Below, one piece after another: positions 1 through 8,700 of a DNA stretch of 19,404 nt (position 1 is the stretch's first letter; every line of letters begins with the position of its first letter). Origin of the DNA: an uncultured Muribaculaceae bacterium (lineage in GTDB: Bacteria > Bacteroidota > Bacteroidia > Bacteroidales > Muribaculaceae); NCBI GenBank assembly GCA_910578035.1, contig CAJTOB010000019.1, positions 1 through 19,404 on the forward strand, given 5' to 3'. The notes below the pieces were generated by a model that saw nothing but the letters and a program-made list of their open reading frames with translations, ran no database searches and was not told the DNA's origin. Position numbers and translations under genes: made by a program.

Positions 1-7
1 ATTTAAG

Positions 8-15
8 CAAAAATA
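8..15 (-). promoter_or_regulatory. Possible Bacteroidetes -7 promoter element at left edge
   Basis: On the minus strand these bases read TATTTTTG, an exact match to the Bacteroidetes -7 consensus TAnnTTTG. The element lies just beyond the xylulokinase stop codon, so it would drive a leftward gene outside the window. I see no convincing -33 element. A single match in AT-rich sequence can be chance. Confidence 0.35.
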
Positions 16-54
16 CACCAACCTGTGTTTTCACATATGTTATTAAACAACCTC

Positions 55-1533
55 TTAAATTTGTCTCAGGTATTTTTTCCATCTGTCATATGCCTCGATA
101 TAAGGCTCACGGTCGGGTGCCGGCATTATCTCATCGAGTTTTACAAGCGAGGCAAATGCCTCTGTATTGTCCTTGTAGATTCCGGCACCGATACCGGCAC
201 CTTTGGCCGCTCCGACTGCACCATCAGTATCATACAATTCAATCGTAGCTCCCGACACTCCGGCAAGAGTATCGCGGAAAATCGGGCTGAGGAACATATT
301 TGCATTGCCGGCATGGATTTTATCGATTTTCATGCCTATGCTCTCCATTATTTCCATGCCATACATGAACGAGAATACAATGCCCTCCTGTGCGGCACGC
401 AGCAGATGGCTGCGGTTATGGATATTGAAATTAATGCCATGGAAAGAACAGCCGGCCTGACGGTTCTCAAGCACGCGCTCGGCACCATTGCCGAACGGGA
501 GCACCGTAACGCCTGAGGCTCCCACTGGCGCCATGGCCGCGAAGTCGTTCATATCGGCATAGGATATCCCGGCCGGGGCAATATTGCGCTTGCACCATGA
601 ATTGAGAATGCCCGTTCCGCTTATACATGTCATAACCCCAATACGCGTCTGCGCGGACGAATGATTGACATGTGCAAAGTTATTTACCCTCGAACACGGG
701 TCATAGTCTACCGTTCCGTTGATTCCATAGACAACGCCACTGGTTCCTGCTGTCGAAGCGACCTCGCCCGGATTGAACACATTGAGCGAGAGCGCTTTGT
801 TGGGTTGGTCTCCGGCACGATATGTGACCGGCGTGCCTTCGGCAAGGCCGAGTTCAGTAGCCGCAGCCGCAGTCAGACGTCCCTGCTCACAGAAAGTATC
901 CTTTATCTCAGGGATTATCGAACTGTCGTAACCGAAATAATCCATAAGAAAACCGGCCAAGGCATTGGTCTTGAAATCCCAAAGCATCATTTCCGAAAGA
1001 CCCGAAGCAGTAGTACAAACCTCCCCAGTAAGACGCATGGCAATGTAATCGCCGGGGAGCATTATTTTGTCTGTACGGTCGAAAATTTCCGGTTCGTTCT
1101 GCTTCACCCATTGTAGCTTGGCGGCAGTGAAATTGCCGGGCGAGTTCAGAAGATGTGAAAGCGTCGCTTCGCTGCCAAGCTCGGCAAAGGCTTTCTCTCC
1201 GAAAGGCACACCTCGCGAATCGCACCATATTATGGCATCGCGAAGCACCCGGCGTTCCTTGTCGAGAAGCACAAGGCCATGCATCTGGTAAGAAATGCCG
1301 ATGGCCTTTATATCAGCAGGTGCGACACCCGATTTTTTTAGAACCGAGGCCGTGGCTTCCGAAAGATATTTCCACCAGTTTTCGGGGTTCTGCTCAGCCC
1401 AGCCGGGCTGCAGAGCCTTTATTGGAGCCTCGCTTTTAGGAAAGAAATCAGAGGCCACACAGACGCCTGAGGCAGAATCCACAAGAGCTGCCTTTACCGA
1501 CGAACTGCCTATATCATATCCTAATAAATACAT
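55..1533 (-). CDS. xylB: Xylulokinase (FGGY carbohydrate kinase)
   Basis: This cytoplasmic enzyme phosphorylates D-xylulose with ATP to D-xylulose 5-phosphate, the entry of xylose carbon into the pentose phosphate pathway. At 492 residues it has the usual length of the family. The N-terminal phosphate-binding motif GYDIGSSSVK is at residues 5-14. GWAEQNPENWW (44-54) and QMHGLV (83-88), both typical of xylulokinases, follow. The second FGGY domain contains AGDQ with the likely catalytic base Asp242, then the TAGTSG loop at 261-266. The start ATG is followed directly by the conserved beta strand, and no signal peptide is present, as expected. It is the third gene of the apparent GH115-GH43-xylB unit, 103 bases after the GH43 stop. 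I see no TAnnTTTG promoter in that gap, so it probably shares the upstream transcript. Another FGGY sugar kinase is possible, but the motif set favours xylulokinase. Confidence 0.9.
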   Translation of the reverse strand: MYLLGYDIGSSSVKAALVDSASGVCVASDFFPKSEAPIKALQPGWAEQNPENWWKYLSEATASVLKKSGVAPADIKAIGISYQMHGLVLLDKERRVLRDAIIWCDSRGVPFGEKAFAELGSEATLSHLLNSPGNFTAAKLQWVKQNEPEIFDRTDKIMLPGDYIAMRLTGEVCTTASGLSEMMLWDFKTNALAGFLMDYFGYDSSIIPEIKDTFCEQGRLTAAAATELGLAEGTPVTYRAGDQPNKALSLNVFNPGEVASTAGTSGVVYGINGTVDYDPCSRVNNFAHVNHSSAQTRIGVMTCISGTGILNSWCKRNIAPAGISYADMNDFAAMAPVGASGVTVLPFGNGAERVLENRQAGCSFHGINFNIHNRSHLLRAAQEGIVFSFMYGMEIMESIGMKIDKIHAGNANMFLSPIFRDTLAGVSGATIELYDTDGAVGAAKGAGIGAGIYKDNTEAFASLVKLDEIMPAPDREPYIEAYDRWKKYLRQI

Positions 1534-1594
1534 GATAGAATATGCTTAGAGTTTTACAATACGATTATTATACTTGTTTCACTGTCACTGTTGC

Positions 1595-1628
1595 ATGCAC
1601 ACAGAGGATTTCCCTAACAATGCACACA
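1595..1628. repeat. Pair of 9-base direct repeats between GH43 and xylB
   Basis: ATGCACACA occurs at 1595-1603 and again at 1620-1628, 25 bases apart start to start, in the 103-base gap upstream of xylB. The rest of the gap shows no promoter consensus or strong hairpin. The repeats could be a regulator site or coincidence. Confidence 0.3.
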
Positions 1629-1636
1629 AAACCAGT

Positions 1637-2962
1637 CTATTTTTCAAATTTCCACCAATCAAGACGGTATAGTTCTTCCGTACCTTCGCCACTAAAAACG
1701 AAATAAAGGTCGTGAATTCCTGTAATATCATTTACGGTGCAATCGTTCAGACCGTATTTATCGGCCGCACCGGTGCGGTCTATCACCATCAGTCCGATAA
1801 GGCGGCCGTCGGGAGCATCGACTCGCAGTTCTATCATACCGCCATCTCTGACAGACGCCGCATTCATCAGAAATCTGCGTGGCGACTTACTGCCGAAATC
1901 GACATTGCGGACGAGTATGTGCTTCCCCTTGCTGGTATTGCCGACATACATATTACGGTCATCAATACGTCCATTCTTAAGACCATATCCCCAGGCCATT
2001 GTTTCAGCCTCGACACGACGATATGGGTCGAGCGTGCCACATGGATTGAGATCGGTATCACGCCAGAATGGTAATTCCCGGATTGTTCCGTCGTCATTAT
2101 ATGTCATTTCGGCCGCCTCGACACTGCGGCGTTCGTGATGCTGCGGAGTCTGAAGACGAAGCACCTCGTAGCTGAGTCCAAACACGTAGCTCTTTCCCTT
2201 ATAGTCGATTATACCGGGATGATTTCCGTTCGAACGAGGCGAATGGTCCATTATGTGCTCCTTGTATTCCCACGGCCCGAGCGGACTGTCGCCCATCGCA
2301 TATCCTATACCCTCAGGACAGCACGTAGAGGCAAATGCAAGATAATACCGGTCGTTACGCTTCCATATCCATGGGCCTTCCTGATAGTCGGTGATTTTGG
2401 GGAATTTCATTATCTCACCGGCAGTCGACACCATATCGGAGTTCAGTCGCACGCAGTATAAATCCGGATTACCCCAGTACATGTAAGCCTGTCCGTCGTC
2501 ATCGATAAGGACAGTCGGGTCTATGTCGTTCCAATGTTCTTTCTGCCATACAAGAGGCTTGCCGATAGGGTCTTTGAAAGGGCCGTAAGGCGAATCAGCC
2601 ACAAGCACGCCGATGCCGTTGCCATGTATGGGGCAATACATATAGAATTTGCCGTCGCGCTCCACTACCTGCTCGGCCCATGCACCATTATCACGTGGAT
2701 TCCAGGCGAAATTCCTGAGAGACGCAACAGCGCCGTGGTCGGTCCAGTTCACCATGTCGGTCGAAGTGTACAGCAGCCAGTCGAACATCTTGAAGCCATC
2801 GGCATCGTCCTCGTCGTGGGTGGTATAAAGAAAAACGGTGTCGTTATATACCATTGGCGCAGGGTCGGCGATATAGCTCGTCTGGACAATCGGGTATGGG
2901 TTGGCTGCGGCAAGTGTCATCGCCACCAGTGCAAGTGAAATTGCAGGAATCAACTTTTTCAT
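1637..2962 (-). CDS. GH43 arabinofuranosidase/xylosidase with C-terminal CBM6-like domain
   Basis: This is a predicted secreted glycoside hydrolase that removes arabinofuranosyl or xylosyl groups from xylan. The 441-residue protein begins with a signal peptide (MKKLIPAISLALVAMTLAAA), so it acts in the periplasm or outside. The GH43 five-bladed propeller covers about residues 21-310. Its catalytic triad is visible: base Asp33 in YIADPAPM, modulator Asp148 in NDIDPT, and general acid Glu195 in YQEGPW. SNGNHPG (244-250) is also typical. Residues about 315-441 begin RRVEAET and form a CBM6-like beta-sandwich, a domain often fused to arabinoxylan arabinofuranohydrolases of GH43 subfamilies 10 and 29; I cannot fix the subfamily by eye. 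It starts 12 bases after the GH115 stop, so the two are almost certainly co-transcribed. All three catalytic residues are present. The exact substrate is inferred from context. Confidence 0.88.
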   Translation of the reverse strand: MKKLIPAISLALVAMTLAAANPYPIVQTSYIADPAPMVYNDTVFLYTTHDEDDADGFKMFDWLLYTSTDMVNWTDHGAVASLRNFAWNPRDNGAWAEQVVERDGKFYMYCPIHGNGIGVLVADSPYGPFKDPIGKPLVWQKEHWNDIDPTVLIDDDGQAYMYWGNPDLYCVRLNSDMVSTAGEIMKFPKITDYQEGPWIWKRNDRYYLAFASTCCPEGIGYAMGDSPLGPWEYKEHIMDHSPRSNGNHPGIIDYKGKSYVFGLSYEVLRLQTPQHHERRSVEAAEMTYNDDGTIRELPFWRDTDLNPCGTLDPYRRVEAETMAWGYGLKNGRIDDRNMYVGNTSKGKHILVRNVDFGSKSPRRFLMNAASVRDGGMIELRVDAPDGRLIGLMVIDRTGAADKYGLNDCTVNDITGIHDLYFVFSGEGTEELYRLDWWKFEK

Positions 2963-2974
2963 ATACCAATTCTG

Positions 2975-5557
2975 TTACCGACGCGTCACCGGCGATTCCT
3001 CGCCGAAAAGATATGAAGACTTATAGCCACCGGCATCAACAACTATTTTTTCGAATACGACCCCGGGATCAAGCGGAGACAACGAAAGGATGACACTGCC
3101 GTCGGATGCCGGAGCCGGCACAGGCAGTTTCACTGTCTTTTCAATAACACGCCGAGCTATCGTAGGATAATATACTGTATGGATATTCTCAGGTGCCTCG
3201 TTGAGGTCTGCATTGAAATTCACCTCCACAGGCTCGGTGCCGGCAAACCCAACTGCGTAGCGATGACCATCGCGGCGGGCAAAGGCAAGAGTCGACTTGG
3301 TTATGACATGCACCTCAACGCTGTCCGTACTTTCCGGTAATTTAAGTGAATAATCCAGACGAGCACCCTCGGCAGAAACCGTATAAGGCATTAGCGAAAC
3401 TCCGCTGAGAGTACGGCCCATGTAGGGAACGACAGTCCAGCGGCCTTCACCCTCCGGCGTTACGGCCCTATAGAAATGCTCGGCTTCCATAACGACACAA
3501 TCAGCCGCCTCGGTGAATCGGTAATTACCTTCGGCACAATTCTTTTCGGATACACGATATACCTCAGGCAGCACGTCGCAGGGGAAATCATCGTTCCAGC
3601 TGGTATAACCGATATGCTTCTGCACCATCATGCCATCCCATTTTCCACCGGCAATCACCTTATTATATTCGTTCATGAGTTCGGCATCGCGTGCAAAACA
3701 CTTCTCGGCACGTTCGGCCCAGAAATCAGCCTCGGGCATACCTTTGGCATATGCAGCACGGTTCATAGCTACGGAATAGTACATGTCATAGAGATTCGCC
3801 ATCACCTGCAGCGGGAAAAGAATCAGCTCCCTGTATGCGTCATGATACTGCGGCTCCAGAGCAAGATACTGACGGAGAGCCTCTGTCTCGAGGAGCATAA
3901 ACTCATCGCGCACCTTCTTCCACTCTCCGCTTTCAAGCGAATAGGTGTCGGAATCGAGTAATTCGGGCGTGCACCGGCCGTTGTATTTGCACAAAAGATT
4001 GAATATCCGGGCAGCCTCCTCTGCTCTCTCCGGCCCAAACTGCCGGCTGAAGAAACCACGGGTATGGTCGAGCAGATTCTCATTGCTGAAAGCCTTGGGA
4101 TTCCATGCCATATCGAGGAAAAGAGTTATCGGATATTCCATAGGCTTGAGGTCGCCCACATTTAAAATCCATATTTTCTCTATCCCATAGTCGTAGGCAA
4201 GTCGCATTTGTTCCCACATATTCTGTATTGGAGTGCAGTTCAGGAGCTTGCTGTTGCGTGGTGCACCTACATAGTCCACATGGTAATACATACCCCAGCC
4301 CCCCGGGTGCATACGTTCCTTAGCGTCGGGCAGACGGCGTATATTTCCCCAGTTATCATCACAAAGCAGCAGTGTCACATCGTCCGGAACGCGAAGACCC
4401 TTGTCGTAGTAATCCAGCACTTCTTTATACAGGGCCCACACCTGTGGTGTTTCCTTTGCGGGGCGTTCAGTCTCCCGTCTGATAATCTTTCGCTGATTGG
4501 CTATGATTTTTTCGAGCAGCTTCACATCGGCTTCCTCGCTCATCGCCTCGTCGCCGTCGCCGCGCATGCCTATGGTGACCAGATCTTCCGTATCCTTCAT
4601 ACGCTTTATGCCCTCAGCGAAAAACACATCGAGTCCTTTCTGATTAGTATTATAATTCCAAGGCCCGTACTTGTCTTGGTTGCGCACCCATTCCTTGTGG
4701 CTACGCCCCATAGGCTCGTGATGCGAGGTGCCAATAATCACACCCATTTCCGAAGCCAGACGGCTGTTTTCGGCATCATCTGCATAAAACTCCCAGTTCC
4801 ACATCGCCGGCCAGAGAAAATTGCCACGCAGGCGCAGCAGAAGTTCGAACACGCGGCCATAGAAACGGTGGTCGCCATAATCAGTTCCATATTTGTTCTT
4901 GACCCATGTCATAAGGCAAGGGCCTTCGTCGTTCAGAAATATACCTCGATACCTCACGGCAGGCTCTCCGGCGGTATATGTGCCTCGTCTTATGGCAAAA
5001 CTGTCGCGGTGCACTGCCGGAACGTCAGCCCAGTCGTACCACGGCGACACGCCAATAAGTTCGGAAAGCTCATAGATGCCATATATGGTACCACGCATGT
5101 CGCTGCCTGCAATCACAAGGGCTTCTTCGACACCCGGCAGCGGGTCGGACACTGTCGATATCATATATTTCTCGACTTTGCCTTCAAGCTGGCTGCCATC
5201 TATCTTGTTATCTTTTACCATACGCCTGATTACCGGACTCGACACCGAGCCGACTATAATCATATTGCGGACCGCCGGCTTGTTCACTAACTCGGCAGCC
5301 TGACCGCATACTCTTCGGAAATCGGACGAGAGATTAGCCGCAGCAATCCATACGCCCTTGTAATCGGAACTGTCGACATATATCGGCAATGCTTTTCCGG
5401 TCTGAGCCGAAGGTGCTATAAGAGTAAAGGAATTGTCGGTTCCGACCGCAACTGCCGCTGTCGGGTGGTCGAGAGCCGCCGCCGGAAAACAGGAAGCAAC
5501 AGCAATGAAAACAGAGGCCGCAACACGGCGCAACAGATGGTCTACATTATACTTCAT
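2975..5557 (-). CDS. GH115 xylan alpha-1,2-glucuronidase
   Basis: GH115 enzymes release glucuronic or 4-O-methylglucuronic acid from internal and terminal xylose residues of glucuronoxylan. From the chosen ATG the protein has 860 residues, normal for the family. The signal sequence runs to about residue 28 (AAALDH). The catalytic region, about 170-520, contains the diagnostic blocks RGIFLNDEGP (204-213), GNFLWPAMWNWEFY (245-258) and GTSHHEPMGRSHKEW (276-290). A C-terminal GH115 domain starts near NYRFTEAADCVVMEAEHF. The frame is open back to a TTG at 5593, but that TTG lies inside the -7 promoter element, so ATG 5557 is the more credible start. It is the first gene of the minus-strand unit GH115-GH43-xylB. 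A VASC sequence at residues 20-23 resembles a lipobox, so lipid anchoring is possible though less likely. Family assignment is very secure. Confidence 0.93.
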   Translation of the reverse strand: MKYNVDHLLRRVAASVFIAVASCFPAAALDHPTAAVAVGTDNSFTLIAPSAQTGKALPIYVDSSDYKGVWIAAANLSSDFRRVCGQAAELVNKPAVRNMIIVGSVSSPVIRRMVKDNKIDGSQLEGKVEKYMISTVSDPLPGVEEALVIAGSDMRGTIYGIYELSELIGVSPWYDWADVPAVHRDSFAIRRGTYTAGEPAVRYRGIFLNDEGPCLMTWVKNKYGTDYGDHRFYGRVFELLLRLRGNFLWPAMWNWEFYADDAENSRLASEMGVIIGTSHHEPMGRSHKEWVRNQDKYGPWNYNTNQKGLDVFFAEGIKRMKDTEDLVTIGMRGDGDEAMSEEADVKLLEKIIANQRKIIRRETERPAKETPQVWALYKEVLDYYDKGLRVPDDVTLLLCDDNWGNIRRLPDAKERMHPGGWGMYYHVDYVGAPRNSKLLNCTPIQNMWEQMRLAYDYGIEKIWILNVGDLKPMEYPITLFLDMAWNPKAFSNENLLDHTRGFFSRQFGPERAEEAARIFNLLCKYNGRCTPELLDSDTYSLESGEWKKVRDEFMLLETEALRQYLALEPQYHDAYRELILFPLQVMANLYDMYYSVAMNRAAYAKGMPEADFWAERAEKCFARDAELMNEYNKVIAGGKWDGMMVQKHIGYTSWNDDFPCDVLPEVYRVSEKNCAEGNYRFTEAADCVVMEAEHFYRAVTPEGEGRWTVVPYMGRTLSGVSLMPYTVSAEGARLDYSLKLPESTDSVEVHVITKSTLAFARRDGHRYAVGFAGTEPVEVNFNADLNEAPENIHTVYYPTIARRVIEKTVKLPVPAPASDGSVILSLSPLDPGVVFEKIVVDAGGYKSSYLFGEESPVTRR

Positions 5558-5590
5558 GGGTAGTAGTCTGGTGATGAATCTTAACACATG

Positions 5591-5598
5591 CAAAGTTA
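5591..5598 (-). promoter_or_regulatory. -7 promoter element of the GH115-GH43-xylB unit
   Basis: On the minus strand these bases read TAACTTTG, an exact fit to TAnnTTTG. The element is 33 bases before ATG 5557, leaving a leader of about 25-30 bases. A TTTA upstream at roughly the right distance could be a degenerate -33 element. Confidence 0.7.
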
Positions 5599-5651
5599 AT
5601 TCAATTATTCATTCCCGGGATAAACCATACGTAAACAGCTGATTTTACCTC

Positions 5652-5675
5652 GTATCATGACTTTCAGATTTGTAA
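5652..5675 (-). promoter_or_regulatory. Candidate regulator operator upstream of the GH115 operon
   Basis: Read on the minus strand, TTACAAAT (5675-5668) is followed after 8 bases by CATGATAC (5659-5652). The same two 8-base words occur in the same order, 9 bases apart, upstream of the GH43-SusC-SusD operon at 13369-13393. The site ends 53 bases upstream of the GH115 -7 element and lies 72 bases from the regulator's own -7 element on the other strand. Shared placement before two operons of one PUL suggests a binding site of the HTCS AraC-type domain. This is inference from motif recurrence only. Confidence 0.5.
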
Positions 5676-5681
5676 CAATAA

Positions 5682-5759
5682 CGTACATTATCGTACAACA
5701 CCTTAGATTTCGGAAAGATATTCTATGATATATGACGGAAAAGATTGTAATTTTGTACG
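5682..5759. repeat. GTAC-centred repeats around the HTCS promoter
   Basis: CGTACA occurs at 5682-5687 and again at 5692-5697, ten bases (one helical turn) apart. An inverted copy TTGTACG at 5753-5759 overlaps the end of the HTCS -7 element; it pairs with CGTACAA at 5692-5698. The arrangement could serve autoregulation, but short GTAC words recur easily by chance. Confidence 0.3.
5748..5755 (+). promoter_or_regulatory. -7 promoter element of the HTCS-esterase unit
   Basis: TAATTTTG is an exact match to TAnnTTTG and lies 41 bases before the HTCS ATG at 5797. I see no clear -33 TTTG at the usual distance. Transcription would start near 5762, giving a leader of about 35 bases. Confidence 0.65.
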
Positions 5760-5796
5760 TAGAAAAATCCAAGCGGTTTTTAATAACATCTAAACC

Positions 5797-8700
5797 ATGA
5801 CGACACTTTTCAGAATCATATACCGTCTCCTATTACTGGGAATCGCCTTCTGTTGCACTTTGCCGGCCTCGGCGTCGCAGACTGGCCGAATGTTCTCCGA
5901 CCCGTCATTCACCACCGGCACGTATCTCGGCTTCTGCCGCGATTCCGATGGATTCCTCTGGATTGCCACAGACAGCGGACTATTGAAATTTGACGGAAAC
6001 AACTATATTCTATACCGCCACGAAGAAAACGACCCACGCTCGCTCAGCGACAGCCGCCTCCTCAACGTTATTTCCGACTCAAAAGGCCGAATATGGGCCA
6101 CAAGCTCAAACGGCCTAAATCTCTACGACCCCGACAGCGACTCCTTCAAGCGTATAAAACTACCGTCGATGAACTACGACGGCTATATCATCGACATTTG
6201 CGAGCAAAACGACGGCACCATAACATTCATCGTAGCCGGCACCGGACTGTATGTGGTCGACGAGAGTGGCGACGAGCCTGCCGCCGTGCGATATATGCTC
6301 AATCTGCCCGACGAAACCGAACAAGTGTGCCTGAGTCAGAACCGACAAGGACATTTCTATATAGGCACCCGACACGGCAAAGTCTATTCAATCAGCCCCA
6401 ACGGAAACCCGACCACGATAGATGTCGCCGACGGATATATAACCGATATAGAGGTAGAAGCTGACGGCAATATTCTTGTAAGCTCCGTCAACGACATATA
6501 CCGAATCTACCCGGACGAACAAAACAGAGTCGAAAGCATAATGTCGGAAGACAACGCACGGATGCATGTCAACAACTTCACGCGCGGAATCGACGACAGT
6601 GTCTACTTCTCGACGTCATGTAGCGGCATATGGAAAATCGAAGCCGGCAAAAAGACCGTACAACCCTGTACACAGATATACCTTCCGTCAATCGACCTAT
6701 GGAACGTCAAACTCGGCGCTATCTACGCCGACCCCGAAGGGAATCTGTGGTTGGGCTGCCACTACAAAGGCATCGCATATATTCCGTTCAATTCCATTCC
6801 GTTCAACTATTATCCGGTGGCAGAAGCCCTGCCCGACTTCAAGGGCGGCATCGATGGATTTGCCGTCTGCGACGACAAAATAATACTCGGATACGGCAAT
6901 GAACTCGGAATACTGTCTGCCGACGGAAACCGAATCTCTCAACACCGCATTCCTGTCAAAGGAACAGTATGCTCCATCTATCCCACAAACTCCGACCGAA
7001 TACTTATCGGAGTTTCCAACGACGGCATATGGGAGATGTCGCTCCCTTCAGGCAAACTTCGCCGCATATTGACTTTGCCGGGAAAATACCCGTCGATGAT
7101 TATGTGCGAACTTCCAGGAGGCGAGCTGCTGGTCGGATTCCATGGCCTCGGTCTTATGAAATACGACCCGATATCGCAGTCGCGCAAATGGTATGAATCC
7201 AACCCCCACGGAGGACGTCTGAATAATCCGTTCTTTTCATCTATGAAAATGTCGAACGATTGCTCCAAAGTATGGATAGGACTGTATGGAGGTATTTCCT
7301 GCTACGACATTGCGTCCGACGAGCTGATGCCACTCGACCAGAGTCCTTTTATCAAAGGCGCCACATATGCACTTGCTCCTCAACCCGACGGGAGCGTGCT
7401 TGCAGGAACAAGTCACGGCCTGATACACTATGACACCGACGGAAACATGCGACGCAAATACACCACCCTCGAAGGCCTGACCGACAATGATATCCGCTCC
7501 ATCACAGTCGACAGTAGCGGAGACTGCTGGATAGGCACAAAACGCGGACTAAACTATCTTCCGGCCGACAGCGACAAAATTGCGGTTTATTATGGCGGAT
7601 ATGGTCTTTTCGAAAACAAATTTCCTTTCGGCGCGGTCTTTTCCGACAATAAAATAGTGCTTGGCAGCGACCTCGGCCTCACAATGTTCTTCTCCGATTC
7701 AATTCCGGCCGTAGGATTCGACAGAAAGATACAGGCAACATCGATAATACTCAATGGCGACCGCATAAACCGCACAACCACCATCGACGGTGTGAGCGTC
7801 ATAAAAGACGAAGAACCCCTGGCATTAAGACTGCCGTATAAAGACAATTCTCTAACCATCAAACTGTCGGCCCTTGACTTCCGTGACGCAGCCAACGTAC
7901 GCTATATGTGGCGCATATCAGGATACTCCGACGAGTGGACTCTCACGGCGCCGGGCGAAAACGTGGTCTACCTCCCGCATCTCGACCCCGGATTATACCG
8001 ACTGTGCATAAAGGCTGTAGACAACAATGTAAGCTCCGACGAGACTATCATAACCATCGCCATATCCACTCCGTGGTACATGAGCGGACTGGCAAAAGCA
8101 ATCTATGCAATAATACTTCTGTCGCTGATAATACTTTCGGTGACAGTCATGGAGAAAAAGCGCGAAGAAAAGAGCAACGAGGCCAAAATACGATTTTTCA
8201 TTGATGTATCGCACGACATTCGTTCGCCTATAACCCTCATTCTCACTCCTCTCGAATCGCTGCTTAAAGAACCGTTCCCGCCGGCCGTGAAAGAAAAGCT
8301 GCGCACCATGTATCGCAACGGCCAGCGCATTCTTTCGCTTGTGAATCAGCTCCTCGATCTGCGAAAAATCGAAAAAGGCGGCATGCGCCTGCTATGCCGG
8401 CGCACCGACCTCGGTTCGTTCATAGGCGAGCTGATAGACATGTTCAAGCCTCAGGCCGCCGACAAGAAAATAAGCCTCGAATTTCACGACGAAGGCAGTG
8501 TGCCCGACCAGGTATGGATTGACCGCGACAATCTCGACAAAATTCTGGTAAACATCATATCCAACGCCATAAAATACACTCCCGACGGCGGTAATATAGA
8601 TGTCGTTCTCAAAGGAGTGCACGATGACAACCTCGGCTCCTGCGCCGAAATCAGCGTTGTCGACACCGGCATAGGTCTCGGCAACAAGACGCAGGAACAA

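Noticed and set aside
1..60. ATTTAAG and CTTAAAT inverted repeat at the left edge, and TGTGTTTTCACA
   Set aside because: The arms are short and AT-rich, and the first pair is far apart. Neither forms a convincing terminator for xylB.
4208..5290. 360-codon open frame on the plus strand opposite the GH115 gene
   Set aside because: It is antisense to a clearly recognisable GH115 domain, shows no recognisable protein features and is a by-product of the GC-rich codon use of the true gene.
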